DNA of 64,000 nt, taken from assembly GCF_040412425.1 (NCBI RefSeq), contig NC_089788.1, positions 73,201,220 to 73,265,219 of the forward strand, in the 5' to 3' direction. Origin of the DNA: Macrobrachium rosenbergii (lineage: Eukaryota; Arthropoda; Malacostraca; Decapoda; Palaemonidae). The position numbers and the translations under genes were made by a program. Below are positions 11,405 through 23,078 of this stretch, piece after piece. Below the pieces are notes generated by a model. That model was given only the letters and a program-made list of their open reading frames with translations, was not told where the DNA came from and ran no database searches. How positions within the stretch are numbered: the stretch's first letter is position 1; the number at the start of each line of letters is the position of its first letter.

Positions 11405-11998
11405 TAAATGTTACTGGTACTGTTTTGCTTTTCAACACTACAGCTTACGCTTCCTAGTATTAAGTAATGAACTCCATCGAACTTGAACCTAAATGTCGAT
11501 AGTACTAATGTTATTTTACCATAGTTGTCTTGCATCGACATTCCTTTGTTCTGTTCATAGATAAAAAAAAATGCTAGGCGTAGCTGCATGTTACGATCAT
11601 TCAGGTGACATTAGTTTGCAATAGACCGAAGATTGACTATAAATTAGGTCTAGAAGACTACATAGAATAGTACTACTAACGGCGCTCCCACACTTAAGAG
11701 AAAAGCCTTTTTATCACTTTTGCGAGTTCATTTCGTGCTTACTACAGAAGATGAGATGCGTCATTTTAAAACGTGTTTCATTGTTGGTTTATCAGCCTCT
11801 AGAAATGGTTTACGCAACCTAGGTTTAAATATGAATAGTGTCATTACATCGAGATTAGATCATTCATACATGCGACCTTTATACAACGCACTGCGCACAC
11901 GGCATAAAGCGAGCAGTGATCCATTCATCATTCGCTGATGGGAGCATCCGCAGAACATGAAAAGTATCTTATACAATCCTCGTGTCTCTTTCTTTACG
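11405..11998 (+). repeat. Left arm of a long imperfect inverted repeat
   Basis: The arm reads gttactggtactgttttgctttt..., passes a gtctagaagactac block (about 11650), a cctctagaaatggtttacgcaacct block (about 11798) and a ttatacaacgcactgcgcac block (about 11880), and ends ttatacaatcctcgtgtc. The reverse complement of 12243-12825 shows the same blocks in the same order and spacing. Similarity is moderate and clearly homologous, with small indels. The 66-codon ORF on the - strand here and the 60-codon + strand ORF in the other arm share peptide words (FRFK, EQ[ND]K) only because the DNA is repeated. Confidence 0.85.
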
Positions 11999-12242
11999 AA
12001 CTGAATTCTTAAAACTTGGAAATGCTGCAGTATAAAAAAAAAATCTAATCCAGGATATCTTGATTAAACAGAATTAATGTAAGATTAGTTTTGTCTTATG
12101 TGACTATGAACTTAAATGAATTTTGAAGTGTCCTGAATTATTCCGACTTCAGAATAATACTGATTATTTGATTTTTAGTGTAATCAGTAAGGGCCTATGT
12201 ATGGCAAGCTGATTAAATTCTCTCTCTCTGCTGAAGAATCCA

Positions 12243-12825
12243 TTGAACATACCGTATACGCTAAGGCACGGAGACTTGTATAAGGTACCCTCCATGCTCT
12301 GCGCATGCTCTCTTCACTGAATGATGAATGAATCATTGTTCGCTTTATGCAATGTGCGCATGCGTTGTATAAAGGTCTTGTAAGTCAATAATGTAAAGTT
12401 GTAATGACACTTGAATTATCTTGAAATAGAGGTTGCGTAATCCATTTCTAGAGGTTAAAAAAAGACATTGTAGCTGTTTTGACTAGATATTCTCAGTTTT
12501 TTTTTTTTTTTTAATCACAACATACTTTCCATTTACCACTCGGAGAGCAAATAATTAGTCTTCTAGACTTACTTCATAGTTGAATCTTCAGCCTAGCGCA
12601 AACTTGTGTCTCCTGAGGTTCGTAACATGAAGAAATGAAATGTTTTCGATTATCGGTGAACAGGACAAAGAAATATTCGATGGAAACAACTCAAGCAAAA
12701 TAATGTTCGTACTTTGGATATTCAGGTTCAAGTGTGATAGAGTGCTCATCAATTATTCAGTGTTGAGGAGGGTGCGCTGTATTGTTGTACTGCAGGAAAG
12801 CAAAAGCGTTCTGACAACTTGATCG
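12243..12825 (-). repeat. Right arm of the long imperfect inverted repeat
   Basis: This arm is the inverted partner of 11405-11998, with a spacer of about 245 bases (11999-12242) between the arms. It contains a poly(T) run at about 12497-12512 that the left arm lacks. The total structure of about 1.4 kb could fold into one long imperfect hairpin. It may be a foldback transposon, two head-to-head copies of one repeat, or an inverted duplication. No transposase is present. Confidence 0.85.
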
Positions 12826-14043
12826 AAACGCCGTTACGTAATGTGAATTTTAAAAGAAGAAGAATGGAAAGAATATTATGGCGAAACTTGTTTCTCGGTG
12901 TTAGTGAGGACTTTGTAACGGTTACTCGCGCCTGGTACTATTGAAATTGCCCTTTGTTTTAGTATTATAGAGGGTTCTACTTGTCTCCAGCTCCTGTGAA
13001 GACAAATTCTATTGCTCCTATTTCTGTCAGTCATTTCTGTCCTTGGGGAAAGTTAAGTTTATTCTGCAAGTAATTCGTGTTACGTATCTGACACGCAATC
13101 CAGGACGTCAGGTCACCTACCCCATATAAGACGGCTTTATTTTTTTTTCATTCTTCATTTTTTACCTCTTATTGATTTTAGTTTAATGTGTAGTCTGCTG
13201 ATTTGAGCAACTGACAATCGGCAACAATTGTGCCAGGAACACTGCTAATTTTACTCAGATTTCCTGAGTTTGGAATCCGTTTTACGGTTCAGTGTTTTGA
13301 TTATGGTTTTGAAAAAAGCATGAGCAAATATGAGAATTGCTGCGTAGTTTTAATGATATATTCGTGAATTTCAATTTTAGCGGTGTATGTGTCCGAATTT
13401 TGCTATCTGTGGTGAATATATAATTATCATATATTTATTTACTTGTTTGTTTGTTTATTTATTTATACACTTATTTTATTTATTCCTGCAAATCTTAGGG
13501 GTTACTAAGAAATATAAAATTTTTTACGAAGGATCATTCAAGAGAGATGGAGGAATCATTATAGTATGGCCAGCTATTACTATTAGGAAAGGTGCCTCGC
13601 TTCTGCAAATATTACTGTCGTGTGCAGAGAATGAAAACCTCAAATAGCTATCTTGGCTTAGCAGAACTTGACCAAGCAATGTCAAATGCTTTTTAAGATG
13701 AAGTTCAACATAGAACGATTGGCAGTTCCGTACTCGTCTCACGTTTTTGGAACCACGCAGGTGATTCAGTGTTAAGTAGTTTGTAGGTTGCGTAAATGAC
13801 TGTGCGGCCCCCTTTCTTTTGAGTAGACTATAGCAGGAGGAAGGGACATTGCAGGTGGCAGCTCTGCTCGTACTTCCCTCGGAAACCTCTCTAGGTCTCA
13901 TTGCTGGTCATTCGGAGTTGCTCACAAGATTATCAGTTGTGAGCGTGGCTGCTGTAGCTACACTTTGCATCTCATCTGTATCTTTTATTTTACTTTGTAA
14001 CTTTAGGGTTTGACTAGAAAGTGGTCTTCTGCACTTTTTTGGT

Positions 14044-14067
14044 CTGTGTGTGTGTGTGTGTGTGTGT
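14044..14067. repeat. (GT)n microsatellite
   Basis: A GT run of about 12 units, followed closely by a G-rich stretch. Confidence 0.95.
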
Positions 14068-15647
14068 TCAGTGGAGGGGGGGAGACAAATGAGCCCCGAT
14101 AGGCGAGCCTTCAGATTTGATAAACGCTGCTAGGTAATTTAAGATTACAGCTTCAGCTTTGATTATAACTTGAGCGTGCAATTGTAAGTTTCTTCGGCTG
14201 TCGCAAATCTTAAGAAGTTATAGATGCTCTTTCTTTGACGAATAACTGTTGTTAAGATTGTGATTTTACCTTAAATTTTGGGGTGTTCAAAATGATGACA
14301 TTACAAACGAAGAAGTGGAGTTTCATTGCTTATTGGGAAGGTTGACATGAGATAAAATAACTTAAGTTTTCAGACTAAAGAGACATTAACTAGAATATGT
14401 TAAGAGGGTACAAAGCTTTTCATGGACTGATTATGCAGTAATAATAAGTTTTTAATTAGTAATCGTCACTGAATCCTACTTATGAATCATTTGGCCTGAT
14501 AGTATAACATTGCCTGAGATATCTTAGCACGCGACTGAAAATAGAGGCTCGTAATAAACGAGGCCATATTTTAATTACGGTCTTAGCAAGAGGCACCTGT
14601 TAATTAGACACCTGAAGGCCACTCATTAAGGACTTACCCATGGCCACGTTACTAAGAAGCTAATTAACGTTAACAAATGTGTTTATTCGTTACAGAATTA
14701 CGAGGACAGATTAGAAATTTAAAACCTACCGCCATTACTGTCTGTAATCTTCTGTTGATCAGCTACAGAGTAAATAAAAATGGTTTAAAACATTTCCCAA
14801 GACTGTTAGAGGTTTTTTTTTTTAAATACATCGAACAGATACACTGGAAGTAGACCCATCTTTTAAAGAGGGTTTTGTGAAATCTTGGTTAAAATACACA
14901 ATATATATTAGATGTATAATAAACAAATTTTTATCTAGGACTCAACCGAACTTGTATTACGAACACATATTCAAGGTCACCTTTTATATACACAAAGACT
15001 GCTAGCTGAACGAATTACTTCAAGGTCTCCTGTTAGAGTCGAACCTCCCCGGGACAACCTATCAGTCAAATGGTTACCCTGAAGGCCACATTTGAATAAT
15101 TTTTAACATTGGGCTAGCTAAGACCCTGTCAACCGTGCGTGTTCCTAGAGTTACTGTGGTATCAGTGTGTAAGAAACGGAATCGATTCCTCTAAAGATAT
15201 TTTGTAAAGTAACAGCAACTGGGAGAAAGATCTATCAGTTATTATTATTCGGAGGAACCTGAGTTTTCAACAAGCTTATTTTTTTAAAGGTCATTCAGTC
15301 CTGTGGGCAAGATAAGCTTTTTAAAAATTTAGTTAGCGGTCCGTCTCAGTAAGTCGACAAAAGTAAATCGATTCGGCTCTTGATTTCAATAACCAGTTTT
15401 CTTACTTACCTCAGTATTGGGTATTGACAGCCGTTTAATACGGTGTCCTTTGAAATAATAAAAAATTGTCCAGGTAGCTTACCTTAGCAATATTATCCAT
15501 ATACTGCGTAAGATTGATTTTAGTTGAAGTGGACATAGAACCGACGTTGTATGCGAACTTCACATGTGTATTATAATCATGGTACCATTTCGTCACCTTC
15601 GGTTGCTAAAATCCTCGTTGGACCGTTAAAAAGACAGGCGTCACGTA

Positions 15648-15822
15648 GAAAACAATCCTTCATAGTAATTACAATAGCGACAATTTATGTCCCTTTGGTC
15701 GTCACATGGAAAACAATCCTTCATAGTAATTATAGCAGCGACAATTTATGTCCCTTTGGTCGTCACATGGAAAACAATCCTTCATAGTAATTATGACAGC
15801 GACAATTTATGTCCCTTTGGTC
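15648..15822. repeat. 61-bp tandem repeat, 2.9 copies
   Basis: The phrase gaaaacaatccttcatagta starts at 15648, 15709 and 15770, exactly 61 bases apart. Copies differ at only a few positions (acaatagc, atagcagc, atgacagc), so the duplication is young. Because 61 is not a multiple of 3, the overlapping ORFs here are artefacts of the repeat. Confidence 0.95.
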
Positions 15823-16639
15823 TCGCGTTTAACGAACCACGCAAACGTTGGGTGCACCAAGTTGCGATCCATCGACTCATGATGGTGTGACAAACCTATT
15901 GATAAACGAGTTACACAACGGCACATCTATCACATCATCTGCTTTTTTAAAATCGAGTACGGACTGCTGTAGACGCTGTCCTTGTCCCTCAGTCCATCAT
16001 TACCGTTCGAAAACGAACCTGATAGGCACTGGCTTCAGTCCGTGTCGACCAGCCGTATTCGCTGGTCTGAGTCTCATTGTATTCGGAGAAGGCAAAGAAA
16101 TCACTGGCTAAAATCTTCTTCTTCGTGCTCGACCTGTATAGGAACGCTTGACGGTTCCTACTCTTCCCGCTTCCCTGGGCTGCCCGACCGACCGACTGGC
16201 TGGTGGTGACTAATCGAGCCACCAACGTCCACCCGACATCCGAATTCACACACCTGGAATTCTTTTTCTTTCTTTCTCTCTCCTCGCTGGAATGGTGATT
16301 CGCCCCGTTGCGGGGTGCCAGATGTACGTGACATTCGCTTCGTCTGAGAGTAAGGTTAATAGATAGATAACACAGGGGGTCTCTTCCTAGGAAATTGAAA
16401 GGGTGTGAAACTTCATGTCTGTAGGAGAGGCCTGTGGAATATATATATTTCTTGTAAACTTACATCTCAAGATGAGAACTTGCTTTATATGCAAGGGAAG
16501 ACAGAAGCTGGAATTTCTAACCCTCAATTTATTAGTATTCTTTCTAGAGACGTATTCAATTTACTTTATACAAGTTATTTAGTTTTATGCTTACTCTTTC
16601 AATTGTTATTGTTTTGAAGTTTGCGACAATTCCTGCTAG

Positions 16640-17571
16640 ACCCATTTTATACAATAGTTCATTCCCTTTATATTCATCTGTGTTCCAGAGACTTCTCAGA
16701 AGGAATTATCTCTCTCTCTCTCTCGCTACAAAGAGACCTAAATAAAATATATAAATGGGCAGAGATAAATAGGATGGTATTTAACTCTGATAAATTTGAA
16801 TCAATGAACTATGGTGATAAAGTAGGAATGCTATATGCATATAAAGGACCTAATAATGAGACAATCACAAACAAGGAAGCAGTTAAAGACCTTGGTGTGA
16901 TGTTGAATAGAATATGTTATGCAATGATCAAATAGCAATTCTATTGGCAAAATGCAAAGCAAAAATGGGAATGTTGTTCCGGCACTTCAAAACAAGAAAA
17001 GCTGAACACATGATTATGCTTTATAAAACGTACGTACGTAGTCCACTTGAATATTGCAATATATTATGGTACCCACACTACCAAAAGGATATTGCACAAA
17101 TAGAGAGTGTACAAAGGTCATTTACAGCTAGAATAGAAGAAGTTAAGGACCTTGACTACTGGGAAAAGACTACAATTCTTAAATTTATATAGTCTTGAAA
17201 GGAGAAGAGAACGCTACATGGTAATTCAAGCATGGAAACAGATAGAAGGAATTACCGAAAATATCATGGAACTAAAATTATCAAAAAGAGCAAGCAGAGG
17301 TAGATTAATAGTGCAAAAAACTATACCAGGAAAATTAAGGAAAGCACACAGGACATTAATCCACCACGCACCAGCATCGATAATGCAGCGTCTATTCAAT
17401 GCGCTACCAGCTCATCTGAGGAACATAACAGGAGTGAGCGTAGATGTGTTTAAGAATAAGCTCGACAAATATCTAAGATGCATCCCAGACCATCCAAGAC
17501 TGGAAGATGCAAAATATACCGGAAGATGCGTTAGCAACTCTCTGGTAGACATCAAAGGCGCCTCACACTGA
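16640..17571 (+). pseudogene. Decayed non-LTR retrotransposon (LINE): C-terminal reverse-transcriptase region
   Basis: Three + strand frames in succession give one LINE-type protein. From 16690: LQRDLNKIYKWAEINRMVF, then a KDLGVMLN box. From 16914: LLAKCKAKMGMLFRHFKTR and MLYKTYVRSPLEYCNILW, the RT thumb/C-terminal motif typical of Jockey/CR1-like elements. From about 17180 to the stop at 17571: YSLERRRERYMVIQAWKQIE and the Leu-rich tail. Frameshifts lie near 16920 and 17160-17185. A CT run at about 16710-16724 disrupts the N-terminal side, and the fingers/palm with the FADD box are missing. The element is therefore dead and 5'-truncated. A (CT)n tract at 17613 lies just after its 3' end. Confidence 0.85.
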
Positions 17572-17609
17572 GGGACCTGGGGCAACCCGAACGAATTGTA
17601 AGGTCTGTA

Positions 17610-17612
<3 letters not shown>

Positions 17613-17646
<34 letters not shown>
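17613..17646. repeat. (CT)n microsatellite
   Basis: A CT run of 17 units, about 40 bases after the stop of the LINE remnant. Confidence 0.97.
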
Positions 17647-17650
<4 letters not shown>

Positions 17651-17714
17651 GTAACTCAGGATGGGATGTGACACTCGAAAGATTGCTTGACCGTGTGCAT
17701 CAGAATACATATTT

Positions 17715-17757
17715 CTTCCTGGGAAACTTCTGTTATTCCTGGGAAACTTCTGTTACC
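17715..17757. repeat. 22-bp direct duplication
   Basis: The phrase ttcctgggaaacttctgtta occurs twice in tandem. Confidence 0.85.
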
Positions 17758-20250
17758 ACCCGGACGTGACACTTGAAGTAACATTTGCCCAAGTGCATCG
17801 GCCTATGTGGGGAATTTGGAAAAAGGGGTTGGCGGCTTTTGATATGCTCAGTTCTGATTCCCAAAAGGCTCAGAAACAAAGTCTTTCCTGAAAGTTATAA
17901 ATCAAGCGTATGCAGTCGTTTAGTTTTACATTCGTTATTTAATTTCTTGAATCTTTTGTTTATTTTATCAAAATGACAGATAACTGCTGCTTCTGTAGCC
18001 AGTACTTAAATCTCAGATAATTACCACTACGACGAGTAAAGAAAGCTATTATAAACAAAATTTTCCACTAGCGCTCAGTAACTGAATTTTAAAAGTAGCA
18101 TTTTATATTCAGTGCTTCAGGCTGCACTTAATGGTGGCAGTTTGGACTTTTACGTCTTCGCTGAACAGAAAAAAAGGGTTGAATGAGTTTTTGAACTTCC
18201 TGTACATGCATTCGCTTACTTTAGTACTGTTATCAAACCTGACCAGTCACTGACATTCATCGGTCACGTTCAAGATCGGCCAGTAGCCTTTGGAGTATTG
18301 GCGGGTTGGACTTGGGGGAAGGTGTCGGGGGAGGGGGGGGCGTTGTTCGTTTGTGGTGTGGCGATGGATAATCTTTGCAGAAATTGCAGGTGAGGGAGGA
18401 CACTTCCGATGTCCTTAGTCACTGGAATCAGCGTCCTTTTGCCGCGTGAAACACACATTTAATTACCCTAGTTATTCCTTAACCTTCACTATCTGTTTGT
18501 TAAGAACCTTTGCAAATTTGACATTTTCATTTCGTTCTATATCAGTGGTGGTCCTGGTAATGATTCAGAAGTCCTGGAAGGCAGATCTTTTTGAAATTGT
18601 GGCCTTTGGGTTTTGCAGCCTCTTTGCTTATCGATCGTCATGTTCTGAGTGAACCCTGATGAATAATGGCTTAAAAAAACCTAGGCTACGTCATTTAGTA
18701 GGTCTGGTTACACATTAGTTATCCTTTTCTCTTGCTCACACATTATTATTAGAAATAAATATATGTTGTCTGTATTTAATGTCATCAACAGTAAAGGTTT
18801 TCACAATCCGTGATTGTCGTCCTTGCTCAGAGAACGTAAGAAGTAATACAATATACATCCCCCACCCCAAAAAAGCGGGATTTTATAAATTAATAAGAAT
18901 CAGTTCTGCCTAACTGCAGAAGGCGCCATTTCTATTACGGGACAGAGCCCTCTCATAACCTTTCCCAAGTCTCTCATTATTTTATTCTAGGTCATCCCGC
19001 GAAATATACGTCATTTGCAAGCCGATCTTGTCCTTACTGGATTTTTACATAATCTCTCGGCTCCCATCCAGTTATCTTTAGCTAAACAAAGCACGTGACA
19101 TTTCAGCTTGCTCATAGCAATAGTACTTTATCCATATTCTTTTCAACGGCTCTCTTTTTTTGCTACTCATAGTCGACACTTTAATATGTTATTGCAAATT
19201 CACTCCAAGGAATTGCTAACTTCTTTACCAGTTTCTGCCTCTGTACTCTGATTCCTAATATTGACTTTAGGCGAATCACGGTACTTTTCATGTCGAAAAT
19301 TTTATTGAAATCTTAAAATGATTTAATTTTCAAATAACCTTTGGAAAACTAATCTTTCAGCCAGAATATTATAAGGCATGGGGATTTTAGATAGTGTTTG
19401 TGGAGAGAATCGCTACTACTGGGTAATCGAACATAGGCAGATAAAACACAAACCAGCTTTGAGCAGTTTCATATATTTTATGAAAATATAAAAAAAAAGA
19501 TAATACCAAGTACAGGTAACCTTAAAGCTGTCTCAGTCATCATACTTTGATGCTATTCAGATATTCAGTTACTTTCAGAATCAAGACAGTTGAAGATCCC
19601 TGTTTGGTTTTCAATTTCATAATGAATTTATGGCCTTTACCAGCGAGATGCGTGTGGTAGGCCTTTAGTTTTAGTTTCCTAACTAGAATCAGAATGTTTT
19701 TCCAGGAAATTATTGAGATATTTAATTTTGGTGGTTTTTCTGAAGTTTAATGCTTTTGGAATACTGTACATCGGTATGTTGTTATGCCTGAGAAACGAAT
19801 AAAGACCATTAAAAAAACAGACCTGCTGCTACCTGTTCAGACTGTCAGTGGTGGTGGGTTGGGGAATTCTTTACTTCTGACATGTACCAGCTGAAAACCA
19901 TTATTCTTGTCTTAAACTAATTAGAGGTCCCAAAACGTCAGCTCATAATGTATGCATGGTGGGTGGTAGAACAGTGACAAATCACACACCAGTTGAGAAT
20001 TTTGAACATAGGTATAAAGACGGTATCTGAATTTGGTGCATATGATAGAATCTTGTGAAATTGTGGCCCTTGAGTATTGCATCTTATTGACTATTGATTG
20101 TCTCAGATTACATGAAATACTGCCCTTGTTGAATGGCAGAATTGTAATTGCTTGAAACTGTCAACAAATTAGAATTCACTGTAGTTGCTTTCCTTTTCTC
20201 ATGTACCTACTCACCTTGCATCAGTTCATACCTGACACTTTACTAAATCA

Positions 20251-20430
20251 TGATAGAAATTCATTTCTCGCTATAATGTGGTTCGGATTCCACAATAAGC
20301 TGTAGGTCCCTTTGCTAAGTAACTAATTGGTTCTTAGCCACGTAAAATAAGTCTAATCCTTCGGGCCAGCCCTAGGAGAGCTGTTAATCAGCTCAGTGGT
20401 CTGGTAAAACTAAGGTATACTTAACTTTTA
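20251..20430 (+). mobile_element. SINE fragment, 5'-truncated (body and tail only)
   Basis: The 180 bases from tgatagaaattcatttctcg to ctaaggtatacttaactt match, nearly base for base, the 3' part of the SINE at 58684-58912. Shared blocks include agccacgtaaaataagtcta and gagagctgttaatcagctca. The tRNA-like head of that SINE is missing here. 5' truncation is expected for LINE-mobilised elements. Two copies 38 kb apart in one window imply a high-copy family. Confidence 0.85.
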
Positions 20431-20829
20431 ACCGAGTCTAGACATGTGATTCAGTGACCTTACCAAGCTAATTCATGATGGTAATGATAATAGTGTTTAA
20501 AACTCAAATGATAAGTGTTTAAAACTCAAATAATTACCCCTTCGCCATAATTATGCAGCAATTTTTGTTGCTCTTACAATCTTCTTCTTCTTTTAACGTG
20601 ATTTTCCCATTTTTTGTATGGGGTAAGCACGATGCCTTCTTTTGAAGGGCTTTGATTTGGCTTTGGGGTAGACCATAGTCTCGATCGGCTGCCCTGCCTG
20701 ATATCGCTTAGAACCCGGTAGCGCATGTACATGTACCAAATCACCAGCTCCCTTTCTCCGAGCAGCAAAGAGTTGAGCGGTTAGGTCGACAGTTCAAGAC
20801 GTGAGGTGTCTGTTATGTTTTTAGGTGTT

Positions 20830-21036
20830 GGAGTGGCTTTGTTTGTTTGTATTAGTCTGTAACACCCATTTGCTTTTAGCAAACCTATCCGTTGATTACA
20901 TACATAATCCTGGGTAGTCTACACGGATAGCAAAGTGTCTGCCTCTGACCGGTCGGCTGCGGATTTGAATCTGCGCCACAGACCTCTATGAAGTCCGAAG
21001 CTACTGTTCTACCGACTTGGCCATCAAGGCTCTTTT
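20830..21036 (-). mobile_element. tRNA-derived SINE (second family), - strand
   Basis: Read on the - strand from 21036, the start resembles a tRNA: A box TGGCCAAGTCGG, an anticodon-arm-like ggacttcatagaggtct, and B box AGATTCAAATCC about 45 bases later. A non-tRNA body follows down to about 20830 with the phrase atccgtgtagactaccc. It lacks a clean acceptor stem and CCA-type end, so it is a SINE head and not a tRNA gene. It belongs to a different family from the fragment at 20251. Confidence 0.7.
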
Positions 21037-21573
21037 ACTGCTCTCACAATATGAGCTTTTCAATCCTAAGTGCTTACTGAGAACTGCTGAGTGGATGTTA
21101 CCAAGATTTAGTGAAGGATTTTTGGCAATGTGCAGTAATTATTTAGCCATTCTTTTGTAGTGGTTTAGCCGGTTGTTTGCAAGATTGAATTAAAATTTGT
21201 TGTTATTGTTGCTTTGCATTTGCAAGACATTACAGTATATACTTATGTCGAATACAGCAAAGGCTTTCAGGAGCAAGTGTTACTAAAAATTACTGTTTTG
21301 TTATTGTAACTGGAGACATGGTACTACCTTGTAAGAAATTAAATTCGTCTATCCTTTGGCAACACCATAAATGTTATTTGTTTTCCATTTTTATAATTTT
21401 AGAGGCATGAATAAAACTCTGTATTTCTAAACCAATGAAGTGAATAATATAATCCACTTTGCAGTCACAGTTAAAACCTAATTATTATAAATACGTTTTA
21501 AGAGACTGTTAACTCACATTTCAAAGATCAGAGGCCTTTCTTTTATTGATCTATTTATTTTTTTGTAATGTAG

Positions 21574-21704
21574 AGGTGAATACTGTATTGGAGCAAGGCA
21601 AGGTTAAAGAATTTGAAAGGCAGAAAACAATGGAACTGAGGCCGAAGACACAAAGTGAAGAATGTCAAGTGCCTTCTGCACTATGGTATGCATACAAGAA
21701 GTAA
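21574..21704 (+). CDS. Terminal coding exon of the unrecognised + strand gene
   Basis: A T-rich tract and TAG acceptor (tttttttgtaatgtag) precede an open frame that takes one base from the previous exon and runs 42 codons to TAA at 21702-21704. The peptide includes VNTVLEQGKVKEFERQKTME and ends in SALWYAYKK. It is charged and probably helical in its first half, with an aromatic/basic C-terminus. The other two frames close quickly, and phase agrees with the exon at 1206-1259. The family is unknown to me. The gene runs tail to tail toward SZT2, whose presumed stop is 6.6 kb away. Confidence 0.55.
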
Positions 21705-23072
21705 AAACGATTAACTGCAGTAAGCAACAGAAATCTTAGACTTGGCAATTCCCTATTTTTTACCGGAAAAGGTTTGCAAATGATTTAAAGAGTTTTTTGT
21801 CCACCAGCACAATGTTGCTTTTTTTTCCCAAGTAACTGTAACTTATAAAAATATGCCACTTTCCTTAGTAATACAGGTGATTGTTATAACAATATGCCAC
21901 TCTCCTTTGTAATGTGGGGGTTACATTTCATAATGGACTACTGACATAAATTTTTGGAATTGATAAATTGCTTATCTCATCCTCCACCACTGTCATTCAT
22001 TCATGGATATGAATACAGGTTACTTCCTAACAGTATCAGGCATTCTTCTCAAATACCATTTGAAATAAGAACACTAAATGTGCAAATGTCTGATATTTAC
22101 AATTGAAACAATCAGGTAAGGTTTGTGTAAGATAATTGTCCTAAACGCCCGAGCTGTCATCCAATGGCAGGTTAGGATAAGAGGGAATGTATTTACACGC
22201 TCCCTCCAAAATTCAATATTGAAAGATTTTGAGGATGCTGGTTTGTTACTGACCTCCGAGCACATGGGATATTTAATACTTATTTCAGATTAATTTAATG
22301 CTCCCTCTGAGTCATATTTCTAGACTCTCGTAGGGCTCGGCCAAAGGATGTGTTCTTAAATGAGAGGCGAAAATGGGAGCAATGTAAAATTAAAGTATCT
22401 GGAAAGCTAAGTGGAAAGAGACCATAGAAAATGATTAAGTGACAATGCAAAGAACTCAGGTATATCTCAAATACCACATATGGCACGACAAGTGTTCCCC
22501 ATGAGGTGGAACATAACGGAAAAATGAGGAAAAAAATTAATACGTAAAATTTTATTAAGATAAGCCAATATATATATATAATATATTTTCAATAGTATAC
22601 TGTATTTACTTTTCATTATAAACCCCACAGATATTTGATATGAAAATCCGATATACTCAGTGCTTATTATAATAATGAGCATTTGTTAATGTAAAGCTAC
22701 AACAATCACAGTTGCCCACAATGTACATCCTTATCCCTTTACAAGTCTGACACTACAGTACCTTTTAAAAAATATTAGTCTTTATAATGTACATACGTTC
22801 ACCACCCTGCGTAATGCCTAGAACACAATATGTCATGATTCACAGAATACAAAAAATATAAGATATATATTTTATACTGTGTTTAGCACCTACAATAACA
22901 GTCTTTGAAAGATAATAATCAGGTTATTATTGAGAATCATACCAAATATATATATAGTAAATATATATAAATTTATACTGTATATACAGTATTTACACAG
23001 TACGTACTAAAATATAAATGCCTTGGCACCAGTGCAGATGTACTGGTGCAACCTATGTTAAGGTTTAAAAGG

Positions 23073-23078
23073 AATAAA
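23073..23078 (+). terminator. Candidate poly(A) signal AATAAA for the + strand gene
   Basis: An AATAAA hexamer about 1.37 kb after the TAA at 21702. Hexamers are common by chance in AT-rich DNA, so this is only a candidate. Confidence 0.2.

Larger units (their letters stand above)
1260..21573 (+). other. Large presumed intron (about 20.3 kb) full of repeats
   Basis: Between the two + strand exons I find no convincing further exon. The stretch holds most of the window's GA/CT microsatellites, several minisatellites, a long inverted repeat, a LINE remnant and SINE pieces, listed separately. The ORFs of 60-125 codons here are mostly low-complexity (poly-RE, poly-LS from GA/CT runs) or random. 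Gaps with nothing I can name are 2750-3990, 5000-5540, 7850-9900, 12830-15640 and 17650-20250. Cassette exons between the two cannot be excluded. Confidence 0.45.

Noticed and set aside
11389..12822. A pair of similar small proteins (- strand 66 codons, + strand 60 codons)
   Set aside because: Their similarity follows from the long inverted repeat in the DNA. Substitutions show no coding bias and there is no gene context.
13524..13901. 125-codon - strand ORF
   Set aside because: No recognisable motif, no splice signals and overlapping ORFs on the other strand. Consistent with chance in a less AT-rich patch.
20893..21036. A possible functional tRNA gene on the - strand
   Set aside because: A- and B-box-like motifs are present, but the acceptor stem does not pair, the anticodon arm is irregular, and the sequence continues into a SINE body.
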